The notes beneath the pieces are model-generated. The model was not told the DNA's origin. It did no database searches and worked only from the letters and a program-made list of their open reading frames with translations. This document shows positions 32,950 through 44,048 of a DNA stretch of 64,000 nt, piece by piece. This DNA is from Guyparkeria halophila. GTDB lineage: Bacteria; Pseudomonadota; Gammaproteobacteria; Halothiobacillales; Halothiobacillaceae. Both the position numbers and the translations under genes were made by a program. The stretch lies in assembly GCF_034479635.1 (NCBI RefSeq), contig NZ_CP140153.1, positions 1,247,501 to 1,311,500 on the forward strand, written 5' to 3'. Every line of letters begins with the position of its first letter. The stretch's first letter is position 1.

Positions 32950-35900
32950 TCAGACGGCCTGCGCCTTTTTCTTCTCCGCCTTGATCTGCTGATCCAGCTG
33001 CCAGAAGTAGTACATGATCGGGATCACCAGCAGGGTCAGCATGGTCGAGGCGAAGGTGCCGAAGATCAGCGAGACGGCGAGTCCGCCGAAGACCGGGTCG
33101 GTGATCATGATCGCCGAGCCGAACATGATCGCCAGCGCGGTGAGCAGAATCGGGCGGAAACGCACCGCGCCGGCCTCGAGCACCGATTCCTTCAGCCCGT
33201 AACCCTGGGCGCGGTAGTCGAGGATGAAGTCGATCAGCAGCAGCGAGTTGCGCACCACGATCCCCGCCAGGGCAATGAAGCCGATCATCGAGGTGGCATT
33301 GAACGGCATGTCGAACAGCCAGTGGCCCGGGAAGATGCCCACCAAGGTGAGCGGAATCGCACCCATCACGATCACCGGCAGCATGAACGACTGGTAGTAG
33401 GCGACCAGCAGCAGGTAGATGAACACCAGCGCGACGATGAAGGCCGCACCCAGGTCGCGGAAGACGTCGAGCGTCAGGCGCATGTCGCCGCCCCAGAGCA
33501 CCTGGTAGCCCTCCAGATCGTCCGGCTGGCCGTCGACGAAGCCCAGGTTGCCCGTGCTGATCTCGACGTTGTCGTTGAGCTCCATCTCGTTGAGCCACTT
33601 GTTCAGTGTCAGGGTGGCGTAGACGGGGCTCGAGCCCAGCAGATCGCCCTGGACGAAGACCACCGGATGCTGGTCGCGATCCATGATCGGCTTGGTGACC
33701 GTGCCCTCACGGATGTCGACCAGGTTGCCGATCTTCACCGCCTTGCCCTCGGGATTGGTCACGGTCAGGTCACGGATCTGGCGGATCCAGGCGCGATTGG
33801 CCTGATCGAGTCGCAACACGATGTTGACCGGCTCGGAGGTATCGGTGTCGTGCACCGTGCCGAGTGTCTGACCGTTGACATACTCGTGTACCACCTTGGC
33901 GATCTGTGCCGGGGCGATGCCCGACTGCAGTGCCTTGGTCTGGTTGACCTCGATGCGGTATTCCGGCGCATCAGCGGTGATCGAGTCGTCGACGTTGATC
34001 ATCCCGTAGACGTCGTCGAAGCGCTCGCGCACCTGGCGGGCGATGTCGCGCAGGGTCTCGTAGTCCGGCCCGTGGATGCGGGCGAGCACTTGGGCGCGGA
34101 CCGGCGGACCGGGCGGGGTCAGGAACAGCTTGATGCCCGAGTCGGTGAATTGCTGGCGCACCGGTTCGAGCTGTTCCCACATCGCCATGGCGACTTCGCT
34201 GGTCACGGGCCGATGGTGTCGATCGACCAGGTTGACGCGGATCTGCGCCAGGTTGGGCGCCTGGCGCATCATGTCGCCCCGGACCATGCCGGCGAAGGTC
34301 AACGGACCCGTGCGGCCGACGTAGGTCTGATAGTCGGTTACGTACTGGTTCTTCGATACAACGTTGCCCACCGCGTCGGCGACCAGCGACGTGCGTTCGG
34401 CGGCCGTGCCTTCGGGCGTGTTGACCTCGAGCAGGAAGGTGTCGACGTTGCCCTCGGGCAGCATCTTGAGGCTCACGCCGGCCGGCGAGAGCGGGCCGTT
34501 CATGCCCGAGTCGCGCACGAACTGCCAGGCCGGCATCAGCATCGAGGCGATCATCAGGCCGAGCACGAACAGCAGGAAGGCGAGCGAGAAGCCGCGCGAG
34601 CCGAGCAAGGGCTTGGCGATACGCTTGTAGTTGCGCATCAGCCAGTCCTCGTGGTGCGGATCGCCCTCGAGCGTGTCGCGTTTGGCGAGCGCCTTGCGGG
34701 CCTTCGATCCGAGCCAGCGATATGCGGTCCACGGGACGATGATGTAGGCCAGGATCAGCGAGGCGATCATCGCCACCGAGACGTTGATCGGGATCGGTAG
34801 CATGAACGGTCCCATCATCCCCGACACGAACGCCATCGGCACGAAGGCCAGGATGACGGCCAGGGTCGCGATGTTGGTCGGGTTGCCGATCTCGTTGGTC
34901 GCCCGCACCAGCAGGTCCGCGAATGACGGCTCCTTGCCCTCATGCAGATGGCGATGGATGTTCTCGATCACCACGATCGCGGCATCCACCAGCAGGCCCA
35001 GGGAGAGGATCAGGCCGAACAGCGAGATGCGGTTGATGGTCTGGCCGAAGATCCACCCTACGCCCAGGACCACGAACAGGGTCAGCGGCACGGTCAGGGT
35101 GACGATCAGTGCCTCGCGCCAGCCGAGGAAGAAGAACAGGATGATCAGGACCACCAGCACGGCCACACCGAGGTGTTCGATCAGGGTGTTGACCGCGTCG
35201 TCCGCCCGGTCACCGTAGTCGCGCGTGATGGTCAGATCCACCTGCTCGGGCAGCAACTCACGCTCGATGATCGCCAGCTTTTCCTTGACCGCGGCGGCCA
35301 CCGTGACGGCGTTGGCCCCGGCGCGCTTGCCCACCGTGACGGTCACCGCCGCCGTGGGGTCCCCGGCGCGCTTGCCCATGTCGTTGGCCGGACCGAAGGC
35401 GTGGGTGGTGTACTGGTCGTTTTCCTCCGGCGTGTAGGAGATGGTGGCGACCTGGGCGAGATAGATCGGTCGCTGCTCGTGCTGACCGATGACGAGGTTT
35501 TCCAGGTCCTCCGGGCCGGTAAAGGCGGCGTCCGTGCGCAGGCGAATTTCCTGGTTGTCGTTGGTCAGGGCGCCGCCCGGCAGGACGACGTTCGCGCCCT
35601 TGAGCATCTCGCTCAAGCGGCTCATCGGCACGCCGGTGGCCGCCAGGCGTTGCGGGTCGATGTCGATCGCCAGCACGCGGCGGTGACCGCCGATCACATC
35701 GCTGGCACCCACCTCGGGCACGTTCTGGACCTGTTCGAGCACCCGCTGGCCGACCTCGCGCAGCTGGGTGCTGTCCAGCTCCTCCGAACTCAAGGTCAGG
35801 CTCATGATCGGCACGTCGGTGATGCCGATGCTCTTGACCAGCGGCATGCTGGTATTGGGTGGCAGGCGGTCGAGATTGCGCGAGATCTCGTTGTACAGCC

Positions 35901-36261
35901 GCAGCAGGCTGGCCTCCTCGTCGCTGCCCACCTCGAACTGCACGGTGACCATCCCCAGATCGTCCATCGCCATGCCGTAGGTGTGCTCGACACCCTTGAG
36001 GCGCGCCATCAGGGCCTCGAGTGGCTTGACCACCTGGTCCTCGATCTGGGCGGCGTCGTTGCCGGGCCGTTGCACGAAGATCTGCGCGCCCGGGACCACG
36101 ATCTCCGGGTTGTACAGGCGCGGGGTGATCAGGACCGCCATCAGGCCGAACAGCGTGATGGCGATCATGATCAGGGCGGTGATCTTCGAATAGAGAAAGC
36201 TGTTGGCAAGCCGGCCGGCGAGATTCAGCTTGGGCTTGTTGGCGTTGGTCGTCTGGTTCAT
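32950..36261 (-). CDS. RND-family efflux pump, inner-membrane permease
   Basis: The 1103-residue protein has the two-fold repeated RND architecture with 12 membrane helices and two large periplasmic loops. The length is slightly above AcrB (1049). Typical signatures are the PGxDA-type start (RPGNDAAQIEDQV), the helix-4 region SLGLLVDAAIVVIENI and the C-terminal helices ALAGIVVRNSLLLIDF and FRPILLTALAIMFGS. AcrB has two adjacent acidic residues (VDD) in helix 4; here there is only one (VDA). It acts with the upstream adaptor and TolC-like protein to export unknown substrates. It overlaps the adaptor gene by four bases. Confidence 0.92.
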   Translation of the reverse strand: MNQTTNANKPKLNLAGRLANSFLYSKITALIMIAITLFGLMAVLITPRLYNPEIVVPGAQIFVQRPGNDAAQIEDQVVKPLEALMARLKGVEHTYGMAMDDLGMVTVQFEVGSDEEASLLRLYNEISRNLDRLPPNTSMPLVKSIGITDVPIMSLTLSSEELDSTQLREVGQRVLEQVQNVPEVGASDVIGGHRRVLAIDIDPQRLAATGVPMSRLSEMLKGANVVLPGGALTNDNQEIRLRTDAAFTGPEDLENLVIGQHEQRPIYLAQVATISYTPEENDQYTTHAFGPANDMGKRAGDPTAAVTVTVGKRAGANAVTVAAAVKEKLAIIERELLPEQVDLTITRDYGDRADDAVNTLIEHLGVAVLVVLIILFFFLGWREALIVTLTVPLTLFVVLGVGWIFGQTINRISLFGLILSLGLLVDAAIVVIENIHRHLHEGKEPSFADLLVRATNEIGNPTNIATLAVILAFVPMAFVSGMMGPFMLPIPINVSVAMIASLILAYIIVPWTAYRWLGSKARKALAKRDTLEGDPHHEDWLMRNYKRIAKPLLGSRGFSLAFLLFVLGLMIASMLMPAWQFVRDSGMNGPLSPAGVSLKMLPEGNVDTFLLEVNTPEGTAAERTSLVADAVGNVVSKNQYVTDYQTYVGRTGPLTFAGMVRGDMMRQAPNLAQIRVNLVDRHHRPVTSEVAMAMWEQLEPVRQQFTDSGIKLFLTPPGPPVRAQVLARIHGPDYETLRDIARQVRERFDDVYGMINVDDSITADAPEYRIEVNQTKALQSGIAPAQIAKVVHEYVNGQTLGTVHDTDTSEPVNIVLRLDQANRAWIRQIRDLTVTNPEGKAVKIGNLVDIREGTVTKPIMDRDQHPVVFVQGDLLGSSPVYATLTLNKWLNEMELNDNVEISTGNLGFVDGQPDDLEGYQVLWGGDMRLTLDVFRDLGAAFIVALVFIYLLLVAYYQSFMLPVIVMGAIPLTLVGIFPGHWLFDMPFNATSMIGFIALAGIVVRNSLLLIDFILDYRAQGYGLKESVLEAGAVRFRPILLTALAIMFGSAIMITDPVFGGLAVSLIFGTFASTMLTLLVIPIMYYFWQLDQQIKAEKKKAQAV

Positions 36262-37406
36262 GACGATGCATCACCCTCGCTTGCATTGCTCGATACGACC
36301 TTGGCCCCGTTGGCCAGTCGACCCTGGGCCGTGGTGATCACGCGGTCGCCGTCGCTCAGCCCGGCCAGTACGACCACCTCGCCGCCACGCTCCTGGCCGA
36401 CGCGGACCAGGCGGAACCGGGCCCGGTCCTCGTCGTCGAGCACGAACACGCCCTGCATGCCGCCGCGATCGTGAATGGCCCCCTTCGGTACCAGGATCGC
36501 TGCCTTCTGGTCGAGTACCACACTGACGGTGACGAAGTTGCCCGGCGTCAGGGACAGGTCGGACGGCACGCTCAGCTTGACCGTGTGGGTGCGGGTGATC
36601 GGGTCGGCGGCCGACACCAGCCGCAGTACCTCGGCGGAGAACGTCGCCGGGTTGCCGTTGCTGTCGCGGTAACCCACGTCGAGCGTGTCGCCTTCGGAAA
36701 GCCGCGCATAGGCCTGGTCATCCACCTCGACCTGCACCTCGCGGTCGCCGCCGCCCATCAGCATCAGCAATGGCTGGCCGGGGGTGGCCAACTGGCCGGG
36801 ATCGACCATCCGCTGGACGATAATCCCGGCGAACGGGGCACGGATCTGGGCGTAATTGACCTGCGATTGCGCCTGCTCGACTGCGGCCTGCGCAGCCTGG
36901 AAATCCCCCTGAGCCACTTCGTAGGCCGTGCGCATCTGCTCGAACTGTTGCTTCGGCACGGCGTTCTGCTCGTAAAGCCGCTGGAATCGTTCGTAGTTGC
37001 TGCGTGCGTTTGCCAGCCCGGAGCGGGCCTTGGCCAGCGCCGCTTCGGCCTGACGGATCTGTGTATCGACGTCGCTCTGGTCAATGGTGAGCAGCGGCTG
37101 GTCCTTCTCGACGGTCTCGCCCTCGCGGACGTTGATCTCGCGCACGTAGCCCATCATTCGTGAGGCGATGGGCGACTGGTCGCTGGCGATGACGGTGCCA
37201 GGGAAGAGTGCCGTGTCGTCGACCTGCCCGGCATCCACGGTGATCCAGTCGGCCTGGATCGTGTTCTCGGCCCCAGCCTGCGGTTGCTCGGTGGGTTCAC
37301 CGCCACAACCAGCCAGCAAAAGGCCGGCGAGGAGGGGGGCGACCAGCCGGCGGGCAAGTCGGTGGTCCGTGACCGGAGAGACGGGGTGTGTCGCTTGCTG
37401 CATCAT
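36258..37406 (-). CDS. RND efflux periplasmic adaptor lipoprotein
   Basis: The 382-residue protein is a membrane-fusion protein. It carries a lipobox LLLAGC at about residues 27-32, a lipoyl-like half (YVREINVREGETVEKDQPLLTID), an alpha-helical hairpin (about 105-170, AEAALAKARSGLANARSNYERF), a second lipoyl half (YAQIRAPFAGIIVQRMVDPGQL) and a beta-barrel. The start at 37406 (two consecutive ATGs) avoids an implausible Arg-rich extension. It links the TolC-like channel to the RND pump encoded next. Confidence 0.92.
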   Translation of the reverse strand: MMQQATHPVSPVTDHRLARRLVAPLLAGLLLAGCGGEPTEQPQAGAENTIQADWITVDAGQVDDTALFPGTVIASDQSPIASRMMGYVREINVREGETVEKDQPLLTIDQSDVDTQIRQAEAALAKARSGLANARSNYERFQRLYEQNAVPKQQFEQMRTAYEVAQGDFQAAQAAVEQAQSQVNYAQIRAPFAGIIVQRMVDPGQLATPGQPLLMLMGGGDREVQVEVDDQAYARLSEGDTLDVGYRDSNGNPATFSAEVLRLVSAADPITRTHTVKLSVPSDLSLTPGNFVTVSVVLDQKAAILVPKGAIHDRGGMQGVFVLDDEDRARFRLVRVGQERGGEVVVLAGLSDGDRVITTAQGRLANGAKVVSSNASEGDASS

Positions 37407-37462
37407 CGATGGATCTCGTTCGTTGGATCGCAATGGGAACCGTGGCCGGGGTTGCCGGCCGA

Positions 37463-39049
37463 TCAGGATTCGGAGGTGTCCAGTGCCGTCCGCGCGCCGT
37501 CGGCGCGCACGGATTCGACCCGCTCGGGGCCGAGTTCGCCCAGCGCCAGCCACAGGGCGGCACGCTGCATGGTGCGTTGGAAACGGGCGCGGATCAGCTC
37601 GGCCCGCGCGTTGTCCAACTCGGTCTGTGCGGCCAGCAATTCGGTCATGGTCGCCAGGCCCTGCTGGTAACGCAGTTTCTCCAGGCGTACGGCCTCTTCG
37701 CTCTGGTTGATGGCCAGGCGCCGCACCTCGACGCGCTTTTCGGCCATGTTGGCTTCGCGCCAGACCTTGCCGACCTGGCCGACGAGCTTGTCGAGGGCCT
37801 GTTGGCGCTCGGCGAGGCTGGCGTCGACCTTTGCCTGGGCCCGATCGACTTTGCCCGAGCGGGCGCCGAAGTCGAACACCCGCCAGGTGAGCACGCCCCC
37901 GACGGTGTAGCTGTCGTTGCGCAGGCCGAGCGTGTCGTCGTTGAAGTCCTGCTGCGCCATCAGGTTGAACTGTGGCTTGTAGTCCGCCCGTGCCACGTCG
38001 ACCTCGGCACGAGCCGCGGCGATCCGGCCTCGCAGCGCCTGGATGCGCGGGTTGTTGGACAGTGCCAGTTGGCGCGCCTCGTCCAGCGTGGTCTCGGGCA
38101 GGGACACGTCGATCGCCTCGTTGAGATCGATTTCCTGTCGGGTGTCGATGCCGGTCAGGACCTTGAGGCCATCGGCGGCGTTGGCGGCCTGGTTGCGCGC
38201 GTTCTCGACATCGAGCTCGCGTTCGCCGAGATTGACCTTAGCCTTGAGCAGGTCGGCCTTGGTGACCACGCCCTCGTCGTAGAGCTTCTGGGAGAGATCG
38301 CGGAAGGAAGTGGCCGCCTCGCGGGCCTGGCTGGCGACCTCGACGAAGGCCTCGGCGGTGTTGATGCCGGCGTAGGCCTCGACGGTATGCAGGACCAGCT
38401 GCTGGCGCGCGGCCTCGTCCCCGGATTGCGCCGCCTGCAGCAGCGCCTGGGCCTGGGTGCGCATCTCGCGGATCTTGCCGCCGTTGTAGATCGGGATGGA
38501 CAGCTTCAGCGAGGTCTGGAAATTGTGGTGCCAGCCCGGGTCGTTGAGGTTGTCCGGCTCGGTTTCCAGTGCGGCGGGTAGATTGGCCGGATCGTTCCCA
38601 TAAGTCTGGAAGAACTCCCCGGCGCCAAAGTCGTTGAAGTTCGCCTGCTCCTGCTGCAGCTTCATCCCGAAGACGTTCAGCGGGTTGTTCGACCCCATCA
38701 CGCCGAACGACAGGTCGAGCGTGGGCAGGAGGTTGCCGTTGGCCTGTTCGATGGCCGCACGGGCCTCGGCGATGCGCGCCTGGGAAAGATCCACGGCGGC
38801 GTTCTGGCTGAGCGTGCGTTCAACGGCCGCGTCAAAGGGCAGCGTCAGTGCGCGCTGGCTGTCGGTCGCCGGGGTGTCGGCGGTGAAGGTAATCGAGTCG
38901 CTTTCACTAGCCATCGCGTGGCCGCTGACAGACAGGGCCAGGATGATGGCGGCCGAGAGCAATCGCTGCGGCCGGGCCGGGGTGGTCAGGCGAGCCGGTG
39001 AAAGGCCGTACTCGCTGGTTGTACCCGTGGAGTGGTTGCTGCGCGCCAT
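37463..39049 (-). CDS. TolC-family outer-membrane efflux channel
   Basis: From ATG at 39049 (AAGGA eight bases upstream) the protein has 528 residues. A signal peptide is seen after a polar n-region (RLLSAAIILALSVSGHAMAS). Two internally related halves of TolC type follow, with long helices rich in Ala/Glu/Arg: NAAVDLSQARIAEARAAIEQANGNLLPTLDLSF in the first half and NNPRIQALRGRIAAARAEVDVARADYKPQFNL in the second. It is the first gene of the efflux operon TolC-adaptor-pump. Confidence 0.92.
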   Translation of the reverse strand: MARSNHSTGTTSEYGLSPARLTTPARPQRLLSAAIILALSVSGHAMASESDSITFTADTPATDSQRALTLPFDAAVERTLSQNAAVDLSQARIAEARAAIEQANGNLLPTLDLSFGVMGSNNPLNVFGMKLQQEQANFNDFGAGEFFQTYGNDPANLPAALETEPDNLNDPGWHHNFQTSLKLSIPIYNGGKIREMRTQAQALLQAAQSGDEAARQQLVLHTVEAYAGINTAEAFVEVASQAREAATSFRDLSQKLYDEGVVTKADLLKAKVNLGERELDVENARNQAANAADGLKVLTGIDTRQEIDLNEAIDVSLPETTLDEARQLALSNNPRIQALRGRIAAARAEVDVARADYKPQFNLMAQQDFNDDTLGLRNDSYTVGGVLTWRVFDFGARSGKVDRAQAKVDASLAERQQALDKLVGQVGKVWREANMAEKRVEVRRLAINQSEEAVRLEKLRYQQGLATMTELLAAQTELDNARAELIRARFQRTMQRAALWLALGELGPERVESVRADGARTALDTSES

Positions 39050-39387
39050 GCTGCGTGTCCTTGAATGCGGTTGCGGAGAGTCCGGAGACATCGTTCGCGT
39101 TCCCGTTTGGGTCGTTGACATGAGCCGCCGGGCGGCCCGGTTGCGGCCGATCCCTCACGGGCAGCGCGGACTATATCAGTGGCTGCTAATATATGAAACC
39201 CGCGTGGTAGTCCGTATCGGTTGGATGCTAGCACGCGGATTCGGACCTGCCTTGTGTATCAGTACCTTGCGAGATACTTATAGACAGGGCGTCAACGCCT
39301 GCGTGGCGGCCGAGGACGTAATCGGTATCATCGCGCTTCCCGTCCCGACGGTCGGGTTTGACGAAGAGCAATTTGAGGGAATGCGGC
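39050..39387. promoter_or_regulatory. divergent control region of the efflux operon and truA
   Basis: These 338 bases contain no supported gene. They are noticeably richer in A and T (39160-39290) than the flanking DNA, as expected for promoters. A 7-base inverted repeat, CGGACTA (39167-39173) and TAGTCCG (39208-39214), brackets an AT-rich core. A second inverted repeat, GTATC / GATAC, lies near 39256-39277. On the forward strand TTGTGT is followed 17 bases later by TACTTA. These are candidate operator and promoter elements only. Confidence 0.4.
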
Positions 39388-40176
39388 ATGCGGTTGGCCA
39401 TGGGGGTCGAATACGACGGCGGGCGCTATCACGGCTGGCAACGCCAGTCGCACAGCGATTCCGTTCAGGAGCGCGTCGAGCGGGCGATCAGCCGCGTGGC
39501 CGATGGGCCAGTCGAGGTGGTCTGCGCCGGACGCACCGATCGGGGTGTGCATGCCACCGGTCAGGTGATCCATTTCGACGTGCAAGTCGAACGACCCGTC
39601 TACGGCTGGCAGATGGGCACCATGCAGCATCTGCCGCGCGACATCACCGCCTTGTGGGTGCAGGAGGTCGACGAGACCTTTCATGCCCGCTTCTCCGCGA
39701 CGGCGCGCGAGTACCGCTACTGCCTGATCAACCGGTCCACCCGGCCGGCGATTTCCGCCGGAAGATTGAGCTGGTGGTATCGCCCGCTGGACGAGTCGCG
39801 CATGCAGGCGGCCGCCAACCGCCTGTTGGGCGAGCACGACTTCTCCAGTTTCCGTGGCAAGGACTGCCAGGCGCGTTCCCCGGTGCGCAACGTCGAACGC
39901 ATCGACGTCAACCGTCAGGGGGAATACCTGTTTATCGACGTGCGCGCGAACGCGTTCCTGCACCACATGGTCAGGAACATCGTCGGCAGCCTGTTTGCCG
40001 TCGGGACGGGCGAGCGTTCGGTCGAGTGGATCAGTGAAGCCTTGGCCGCCTGCGATCGCGAGGCCGCTGGCATCACCGCTCCGGCCGATGGCTTGTATCT
40101 GACCGGGGTCGAGTATCCAACCGCATTCGGTCTCCCGACACGGCCGCGCCGTCCGCTGTTCGAGCAGGTGGGCTGA
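39388..40176 (+). CDS. truA: tRNA pseudouridine(38-40) synthase
   Basis: TruA isomerises uridines 38-40 in the tRNA anticodon arm. The 262-residue protein has the catalytic Asp motif CAGRTDRGVHATGQVIHF, RFSATAREYRYCLIN and FLHHMVRNIVGSLFAVG, all family hallmarks. ATG at 39388 lies seven bases after GAGGGA. The open frame extends to TTG at 39358 but without family support. It precedes trpF, as in pseudomonads (truA-trpF). Confidence 0.96.
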   Translation: MRLAMGVEYDGGRYHGWQRQSHSDSVQERVERAISRVADGPVEVVCAGRTDRGVHATGQVIHFDVQVERPVYGWQMGTMQHLPRDITALWVQEVDETFHARFSATAREYRYCLINRSTRPAISAGRLSWWYRPLDESRMQAAANRLLGEHDFSSFRGKDCQARSPVRNVERIDVNRQGEYLFIDVRANAFLHHMVRNIVGSLFAVGTGERSVEWISEALAACDREAAGITAPADGLYLTGVEYPTAFGLPTRPRRPLFEQVG

Positions 40177-40239
40177 CGCCAGACGGATTCGTTTGCCGAT
40201 AGGATGGGTTGGTGTGTCCCGACGAGGAGTCGAGAGCCC

Positions 40240-40268
40240 TCGAGAGCCCCGGGGAATCCTGCTAGAAT
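40240..40268 (+). promoter_or_regulatory. sigma-70-type promoter candidate for trpFBA
   Basis: TCGAGA (40240-40245) and TAGAAT (40263-40268) are separated by exactly 17 bases, matching four and five of six consensus positions. They lie 56 bases before the trpF start codon, in the gap after truA. No Trp-rich leader peptide was seen between. Confidence 0.5.
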
Positions 40269-40323
40269 CCGCGGCCCCATTTATCATTCTTAAGTCATCT
40301 TTCTCACGAGGGCCTGGAAACCG

Positions 40324-40954
40324 GTGGACAGCAGCCGAACACGGGTGAAGATCTGCGGAATCACGCGTCTGGCCGATGTCGAGGCGGCCGTTGCGGCCGG
40401 GGCCGATGCACTGGGCTTCGTGTTCGTGCCGGCCAGCCGGCGGTCGATTCGAGTGGAGACGGCGCGTGATCTGGTCGCCCGTGTGCCGGCCTTCGTACAG
40501 GCAGTGGCCCTGTTCGCCGACCCGAGCGTGGACTGGGTCGAGACGGTCATCGACCAGGTCGGTCCGGATCTGCTCCAGTTTCATGGCAGCGAGACGGGCC
40601 GTTTCTGCCGGCAATTCGGTCGCCCCTATATCAAGGCGGTAAGTGCCGATCTGGACGACGAGGCGCGTCGACGGATCATGCAGGAGCATCACACGGCGCG
40701 CGGCTTTCTGATCGACAGTCATGCCGTCAGCGGCCTGGGCGGCACGGGGCATACCTTCGACTGGAGCCGCTGGCCGCGGGACAACGGGCGGGACCGTCGA
40801 CCCTGGATACTGGCCGGCGGCCTGTCCCCCGAGAACGTGACCGAGGCAGTTGCCACACTGTCGCCTTACGCCGTGGACGTCTCCAGTGGGGTCGAAGAGG
40901 CGCCGGGCATCAAGTCGGCCGATAAAATTCATGCATTCATGCGAGGGGTAGGGC

Positions 40955-40974
<20 letters not shown>
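40324..40974 (+). CDS. trpF: phosphoribosylanthranilate isomerase
   Basis: TrpF carries out the Amadori rearrangement of phosphoribosylanthranilate in tryptophan synthesis. The 216-residue TIM barrel has [27 protein letters not shown] at the N-terminus with the catalytic Cys, the LLQFHGSE strand, and [11 protein letters not shown] with [14 protein letters not shown] for phosphate binding. The start is GTG at 40324. It overlaps trpB by 20 bases. Confidence 0.96.
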
Positions 40975-42192
<1,218 letters not shown>

Positions 42193-42196
<4 letters not shown>

Positions 42197-43041
42197 GCGA
42201 AACGACCCAGCAACCGACGACCCGCCTGGGCTCCCTGTTCGAGCGCCTCAAGGGCGAAAACCGCGCGGCACTGATCCCCTACATCACCGCCGGCGACCCG
42301 GACGCGCAGGCGACCGTCGAGCTGATGCACGCGATGGTCGAGGGCGGGGCGGATGCCATCGAGGTCGGCGTGCCGTTCTCCGATCCCATGGCCGACGGCC
42401 CGGTCATCCAGGCGGCCCACGAACGGGCCCTGAAGTCCGGCCTGGGCCTGCGTGGCGTGATCGACCTGGTAGCCGAGTTCCGCAAACGTGATACCGACAC
42501 GCCCGTGGTGTTGATGGGCTACCAGAACCCGATCGAGGCGCTCGGCGTGACCGCCTTCGTTGACAAGGCGGCGGGCGCGGGCGTTGACGGCGTGCTCACG
42601 GTCGACCTGCCGCCGGAGGAGGCCGACGAGCTCTCCGTGGCGCTGGGCGAGCGGGGCATGTCACCGATCTTCCTGCTCGCGCCGACCACCAGCGCGGCGC
42701 GTACCCGCGAGGTGGCCAGCAAGGGCTCGGGCTTCGTCTACTACGTTTCGCTCAAGGGCGTGACCGGGGCGGCCAACCTCGATACCGAGGCGCTGGCGAC
42801 ACAGGTCGAGGGCGTGCGCGAGGCCTGCGCGCTGCCGGTGGGCGTGGGCTTCGGGATCCGGGATGCCGAGACCGCCGGCCAGGTGGGGCGCGTGGCGGAT
42901 GCCGTGATCGTCGGCAGCGCCATCGTCCGGCTGATCCACGAGCAGGCCTCGGCGGCCGGCGGCATGAACGCCCAGGGGCTGGAGACCGTACGCGGCTTTC
43001 TCGCCGAGTTGCGCTCGGCCGTGGAAACCGCCCGCCAGTAA
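42193..43041 (+). CDS. trpA: tryptophan synthase alpha chain
   Basis: TrpA cleaves indole-3-glycerol phosphate and passes indole to TrpB. The 282-residue TIM barrel has the catalytic glutamate and aspartate in the [14 protein letters not shown] region (Glu57, Asp68), with [13 protein letters not shown] and GSAIV for phosphate binding. The start is GTG at 42193. A GC-rich hairpin separates it from accD. Confidence 0.97.
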
Positions 43042-43055
43042 CGACATATACCTAA

Positions 43056-43088
43056 GGCCGCCCCCCGCGAGGATCGCGCGGGGCGGCC
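43056..43088 (+). other. GC-rich hairpin between trpA and accD
   Basis: A 9-bp perfect stem (GGCCGCCCC / GGGGCGGCC) continues into a CGCG/CGCG inner stem. No T-run follows, so it may stabilise or process the mRNA, or be a weak terminator, between the trp genes and accD. Confidence 0.6.
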
Positions 43089-43120
43089 CGAGATCGACAT
43101 CATCCTGGGAGAGTTCGAGC

Positions 43121-44005
43121 ATGAGCTGGCTGGACAAACTGATTCCATCACGCATCCGAACCGAGAGCACCGGCAAGCGCGGCGTGCCGGAAGGCCTGTG
43201 GGTCAAGTGCGACGGCTGTGATGCCGTGCTCTACCGCGAAGAGCTGCGGCGCAATCTCGAGGTCTGCCCCAAGTGCGGCCATCACATGCGCATTGCCGTG
43301 CGTGCCCGGCTGGATGCCTTTCTGGACGCCACTGGACGCGAGGAATTGTTCACCGATATCTCGCCGGTGGACATGCTGAAATTCCGGGACCAGAAGAAGT
43401 ACCGCGATCGCATCAGCGCCAGTCAGAAGAAGACCGGCGAGCGCGACGCACTGGTGGTCATGCGGGGCAGCACCGATGGCGTGCCGGTGATTGCCGCAGG
43501 CTTCAACTTTGCGTTCATGGGCGGATCGATGGGCTCGGTGGTGGGCGAGAAATTCGTCCGGGCCGTCGAGGCGGCCATCCAGAACCGCTGCGCCCTGGTG
43601 GTATTCACCGCCTCGGGCGGTGCGCGCATGCAGGAGGCGCTGTTCTCGCTGATGCAGATGGCCAAGACCTCGGCGGCGCTGACCCGCCTGTCGAAAAAGC
43701 AGTTGCCGTTCATCGTGGTGCTGACCGACCCGACCATGGGCGGCGTCTCGGCCTCGCTGGCGATGCTGGGCGACGTTCAGCTCGCCGAACCGAATGCCCT
43801 GATCGGCTTTGCCGGCCCGCGCGTGATCGAGCAGACCGTGCGCGAAACGCTGCCCGAGGGCTTCCAGCGCAGTGAATTCCTGCTCGAGCACGGCGCGATC
43901 GACATGATCGTGCCCCGCGACGAACTGCCGCAGACGGTGGCCTTGCTGGTTGCCAACCTGCAGAAGAAGGATCTGCCCCGCGAGACGACCCGCGCGGCCT
44001 CGTGA
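43121..44005 (+). CDS. accD: acetyl-CoA carboxylase carboxyltransferase subunit beta
   Basis: AccD is the beta half of the carboxyltransferase that makes malonyl-CoA. The 294-residue protein begins with a four-cysteine zinc ribbon (Cys30, Cys33, Cys49, Cys52: CDGC and CPKC). The crotonase-like core follows, with [25 protein letters not shown] and [18 protein letters not shown]. It begins the accD-folC-dedD-cvpA series, an order shared with E. coli. Confidence 0.97.
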   Translation: MSWLDKLIPSRIRTESTGKRGVPEGLWVKCDGCDAVLYREELRRNLEVCPKCGHHMRIAVRARLDAFLDATGREELFTDISPVDMLKFRDQKKYRDRISASQKKTGERDALVVMRGSTDGVPVIAAGFNFAFMGGSMGSVVGEKFVRAVEAAIQNRCALVVFTASGGARMQEALFSLMQMAKTSAALTRLSKKQLPFIVVLTDPTMGGVSASLAMLGDVQLAEPNALIGFAGPRVIEQTVRETLPEGFQRSEFLLEHGAIDMIVPRDELPQTVALLVANLQKKDLPRETTRAAS

Positions 44006-44048
44006 CGGCGAGTACTGTTATGCACCCCGTGCCCGGCCGCTTCAGCGG

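Noticed and set aside
32677-34800. 707-codon forward frame opposite the RND pump
   Set aside because: It is antisense to a well-conserved gene and rich in His, Gln, Asp and Gly, the usual shadow of a GC-rich membrane protein gene. No family motif is present.
40177-40323. Trp attenuator with leader peptide before trpF
   Set aside because: No short frame with consecutive Trp codons and no terminator hairpin with U-run in the gap.
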